Positions 63,020 through 64,000 of a DNA stretch of 64,000 nt are shown piece after piece; position 1 is the first letter of the stretch; every line of letters starts with the position of its first letter. Made by a program: the position numbers and the translations under genes. Source of the stretch: Pseudomonas sp. B28(2017) (lineage in GTDB: Bacteria; Pseudomonadota; Gammaproteobacteria; Pseudomonadales; Pseudomonadaceae); the NCBI RefSeq assembly GCF_002113025.1, contig NZ_NEJH01000001.1:1-64000 (forward strand). Reading direction: 5' to 3'. The notes beneath the pieces are model-generated. The model had not been told where the DNA came from, did not search any database, and worked only from the letters and a program-made list of their open reading frames with translations.

Positions 63020-63207
63020 GGCTTGGGGGTCCGCTAAGGTCTTAATGTCCAGCGCGTGCTTTTATAAAGGGACGCACAACGGGCAAGGTTGAAAGCAAGT
63101 GAATTTTCCGACTCTCCTTAGGGAAATTTCTGACCAGATCGTGTCTGTCTGCTTTGTCGTTATTTCTATCGGCCGTGTAGGACCAAAGATTAATCATGGG
63201 TGACCAA

Positions 63208-64000
63208 ATGCCTGATTCATTGCAACTCGTTATCGGCGCCGACCTCAAGGGGCAGCCGATCGCCCAGGCCATGCGCCTGGCGAACCGCCACGGTTTGATC
63301 GCGGGCGCGACCGGTACCGGCAAAACCGTCACTTTGCAACGAATGGCCGAAGCCTTCAGCGATGCCGGCGTAGCGGTGTTCGCCGCCGACATCAAGGGTG
63401 ACCTGTGCGGCCTCGGCGCTGCCGGCAACCCCCAGGGCAAGATCGCCGAACGGATTGCCGGGATGCCATGGCTCAACCACAAGCCTCAGGCTTATCCGGT
63501 GACGTTGTGGGACGTACACGGTCAGTCCGGTCATCCTTTACGCACAACCTTGAGTGAAATGGGGCCGTTGCTGCTGGGCAGCCTGCTGGAACTGACCGAC
63601 AGTCAGCAGTCGGCGTTGTACGCGGCGTTCAAGGTGGCGGACCGCGAAGGTTTGTTGTTGCTGGATCTGAAAGACCTGAAGGCACTGCTCAATCACCTCA
63701 AGGACAACCCGGAACTGCTCGGGGACGACGCGGCGCTGATGACCACCGGCTCCAGCCAGGCCCTGTTGCGGCGTCTGGCAACCCTTGAACAACAAGGCGC
63801 CGAGGCACTGTTCGGTGAACCGGCGTTGCAACTCGAAGACATCCTTCAACCCACAGCGGATGGCCGCGGGCGCATTCATTTGCTGGATGCCAGCCGCCTG
63901 GTGCATGAAGCGCCGAAGGTCTACGCGACGTTCCTGCTGTGGCTGCTGGCCGAGCTGTTCGAGCAACTGCCTGAGCGTGGCGATGCCGACAAACCATTGC
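63208..64000 (+). CDS. HerA/DUF853-like ATPase (partial, runs off the window)
   Basis: The N-terminal 264 residues of a DUF853-family P-loop ATPase related to HerA/FtsK helicases. LVIGADLKGQPIAQAMRLAN begins the family N-terminus; Walker A is GATGTGKT (33-40), followed by FAADIKGDLCGLG. The open frame continues beyond base 64000 with no stop. The start at 63208 has GGGTGA 4 bases upstream; an ATG at 63196 is also in frame. A member of this family sits after the chemoreceptor genes in PAO1 (recalled). Confidence 0.83.
   Translation, partial: MPDSLQLVIGADLKGQPIAQAMRLANRHGLIAGATGTGKTVTLQRMAEAFSDAGVAVFAADIKGDLCGLGAAGNPQGKIAERIAGMPWLNHKPQAYPVTLWDVHGQSGHPLRTTLSEMGPLLLGSLLELTDSQQSALYAAFKVADREGLLLLDLKDLKALLNHLKDNPELLGDDAALMTTGSSQALLRRLATLEQQGAEALFGEPALQLEDILQPTADGRGRIHLLDASRLVHEAPKVYATFLLWLLAELFEQLPERGDADKPL

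Overview
The window looks like chromosomal DNA of a Pseudomonas of the P. fluorescens group. It has GC-rich codon use, many short REP-type palindromes built on GTGGGAGCGAGC or GTAGGAGCGAGC, and Pseudomonas-specific genes (MvaT, BifA, SadC, PobA/PobR). No tRNA, rRNA, CRISPR array, insertion sequence or prophage was seen. From memory, the order of the two flanks matches the PA4375-PA4363 and PA4333-PA4308 blocks of P. aeruginosa PAO1, read as conserved backbone. The part between about 16.6 and 41 kb looks like more variable, metabolic accessory DNA.

Layout. 0.4-4.6 kb: RND efflux pair (MexW/MexV type). 4.8-10.1 kb: four envelope proteins (imelysin, di-heme cytochrome, second imelysin, DUF1513 propeller) behind a Fur-like palindrome, probably an iron-linked system. 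10.3-17.5 kb: c-di-GMP phosphodiesterase BifA, Fe-superoxide dismutase, LysE-type exporter, ACT protein and divergent ArgP, a short-chain dehydrogenase and a coiled-coil membrane protein. 17.8-21.6 kb: MFS pump, PobA and its activator PobR. 22-24.5 kb: LysR regulator facing a metallo-beta-lactamase-fold protein and an NAD(P)-binding protein. 24.6-33.1 kb: LysR regulator facing a decarboxylase, an aldehyde dehydrogenase and a polyamine-type ABC importer. 33.2-36.1 kb: AraC regulator, small enzymes and small proteins. 36.3-41 kb: an MHS-type dicarboxylate transporter with a sigma-54 promoter and two palindromic upstream sites, next to a DctB/DctD-type two-component system that probably controls it.

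41.2-48.7 kb: class I fumarase, diguanylate cyclase SadC overlapping an iron-sulfur flavoprotein reductase, enoyl-CoA hydratase, pyruvate kinase, a TPR lipoprotein and a PilZ protein. 48.7-55.4 kb: a tightly overlapping six-gene operon (RDD, SpoIIM-like, DUF4129, DUF4350, MoxR AAA+, DUF58), which is the best candidate here for an uncharacterised membrane machine. 55.6-64 kb: exonuclease I, MvaT, PurU, a 58-residue protein, a DUF2334 deacetylase-like protein overlapping a glycosyltransferase, an amino-acid-type chemoreceptor and the start of a HerA-like ATPase that runs off the end.

The window contains a c-di-GMP degrader (BifA), a producer (SadC) and a receptor (PilZ), and several iron-related genes (imelysins, SodB, class I fumarase). 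Start codons were chosen by Shine-Dalgarno sequences and family N-termini. Gene names that rest on remembered synteny are marked in the entries.
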